A stretch of DNA of 64,000 bases, taken from positions 22,115-86,114 of the forward strand of contig CAADUZ010000014.1 in the NCBI GenBank assembly GCA_900752335.1. Reading direction: 5' to 3'. This stretch comes from Clostridia bacterium. Its GTDB lineage: Bacteria > Bacillota > Clostridia > TANB77 > CAG-508. Of the stretch, positions 63,942-64,000 are shown piece by piece (the first letter of the stretch is position 1; every line of letters starts with the position of its first letter). The translations under genes were made by a program, and so were the position numbers. The notes beneath the pieces are model-generated. The model searched no databases. It was given only the letters and a program-made list of their open reading frames with translations, and was not told the DNA's origin.

Positions 63942-64000
63942 AAAAAGACGGAGAACCCAAGCCAAAGTGGGAACCAAAAAAGACGGAGAACCCAAGCCAA
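63942..64000 (+). repeat. Tandem 35-bp repeat, continues past the window
   Basis: A 24-bp unit (63942-63965) recurs exactly at 63977-64000, separated by 11 bp. It lies in the predicted leader of the transcript started at 63876. Only two units are visible because the window ends. Confidence 0.8.

Noticed and set aside
63942..64000. CRISPR array
   Set aside because: Only two units with an 11-bp spacer, no cas genes, and position in a promoter leader.
63905..64000. c-di-AMP (ydaO) riboswitch
   Set aside because: Some short similarity (gaaccca) only; the required multi-stem architecture is not visible within the window.

Overview
The window is AT-rich and almost every gene lies on the + strand. 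Gene content (secY-adk-map-infA-rpmJ-rpsM-rpsK-rpsD-rpoA-rplQ, a glycolytic cluster, spoVT, spoIVB, divIVA/sepF, disA plus cdaA, endonuclease-type mutL without mutH, recD2) points to a low-GC Gram-positive bacterium of the Clostridia, an endospore former or a descendant of one, probably an uncultured or gut lineage. No species is claimed.

Layout. 1-6.1 kb: end of the spc operon and the alpha operon, closed by an intrinsic terminator. 6.1-13.6 kb: an Rpn/PD-(D/E)XK nuclease, a small membrane protein, recD2, a ComF protein, a KAP-like P-loop NTPase and spoVT. 13.7-16 kb: an HTH regulator, a prepilin/FGE-fold fusion and a short repeat protein. 16.1-23.5 kb: gap, DUF1653, pgk, tpiA, gpmI, a YezG-like gene and eno. 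Then tRNA-Gln(CUG) and three very small genes, two of them minus-strand cysteine-rich membrane peptides. 24.4-32 kb: mutL, a membrane protein, miaA, a HlyD-like adaptor, sepF, divIVA, rsmD and a coiled-coil protein. 32-42 kb: a small membrane protein, a secreted Fn3-repeat protein, ftsK, a coiled-coil protein, a beta-CASP MBL hydrolase and a GH15 glucoamylase. 42.06-43.22 kb: a complete RAYT element with 31-bp inverted ends. 43.2-48.8 kb: radA, disA, a membrane cyclophilin, cdaA and truA. 49.2-61.3 kb: a Tad/Flp-like pilus locus (CpaB, two degenerate CpaE-like proteins, CpaF, a TadB-TadC-like fusion, four leaderless pilin-like paralogs and further anchored proteins). 61.5-63.8 kb: spoIVB and a transglutaminase-like protein.

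Main discovery. I scanned every CGG trinucleotide by eye. Well over 100 lie out of frame in genes, but only four are in frame, and each sits exactly where a conserved gene needs a +1 shift: recD2 (10057), truA (48667) and cpaF twice (52950 and 53152). In all four the next base is A, and skipping the C makes the ribosome read GGA, giving a glycine that belongs to a conserved motif (RecD2 KAQGSEF, TruA C-terminal VDVGLGK, CpaF Walker A GCGKTT, CpaF IGEV box). CGU, CGC and CGA are used normally as arginine codons. The simplest reading is that CGG is unassigned or untranslatable as arginine here, and that the quadruplet CGGA is a site of +1 frameshifting decoded as glycine. This would be a genome-wide recoding system rather than four pseudogenes.

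Other noteworthy structure: two or three families of short hairpin repeats, structured leaders before rpsM and rpoA, and a recurrent extended -10 promoter (TGATATAAT).
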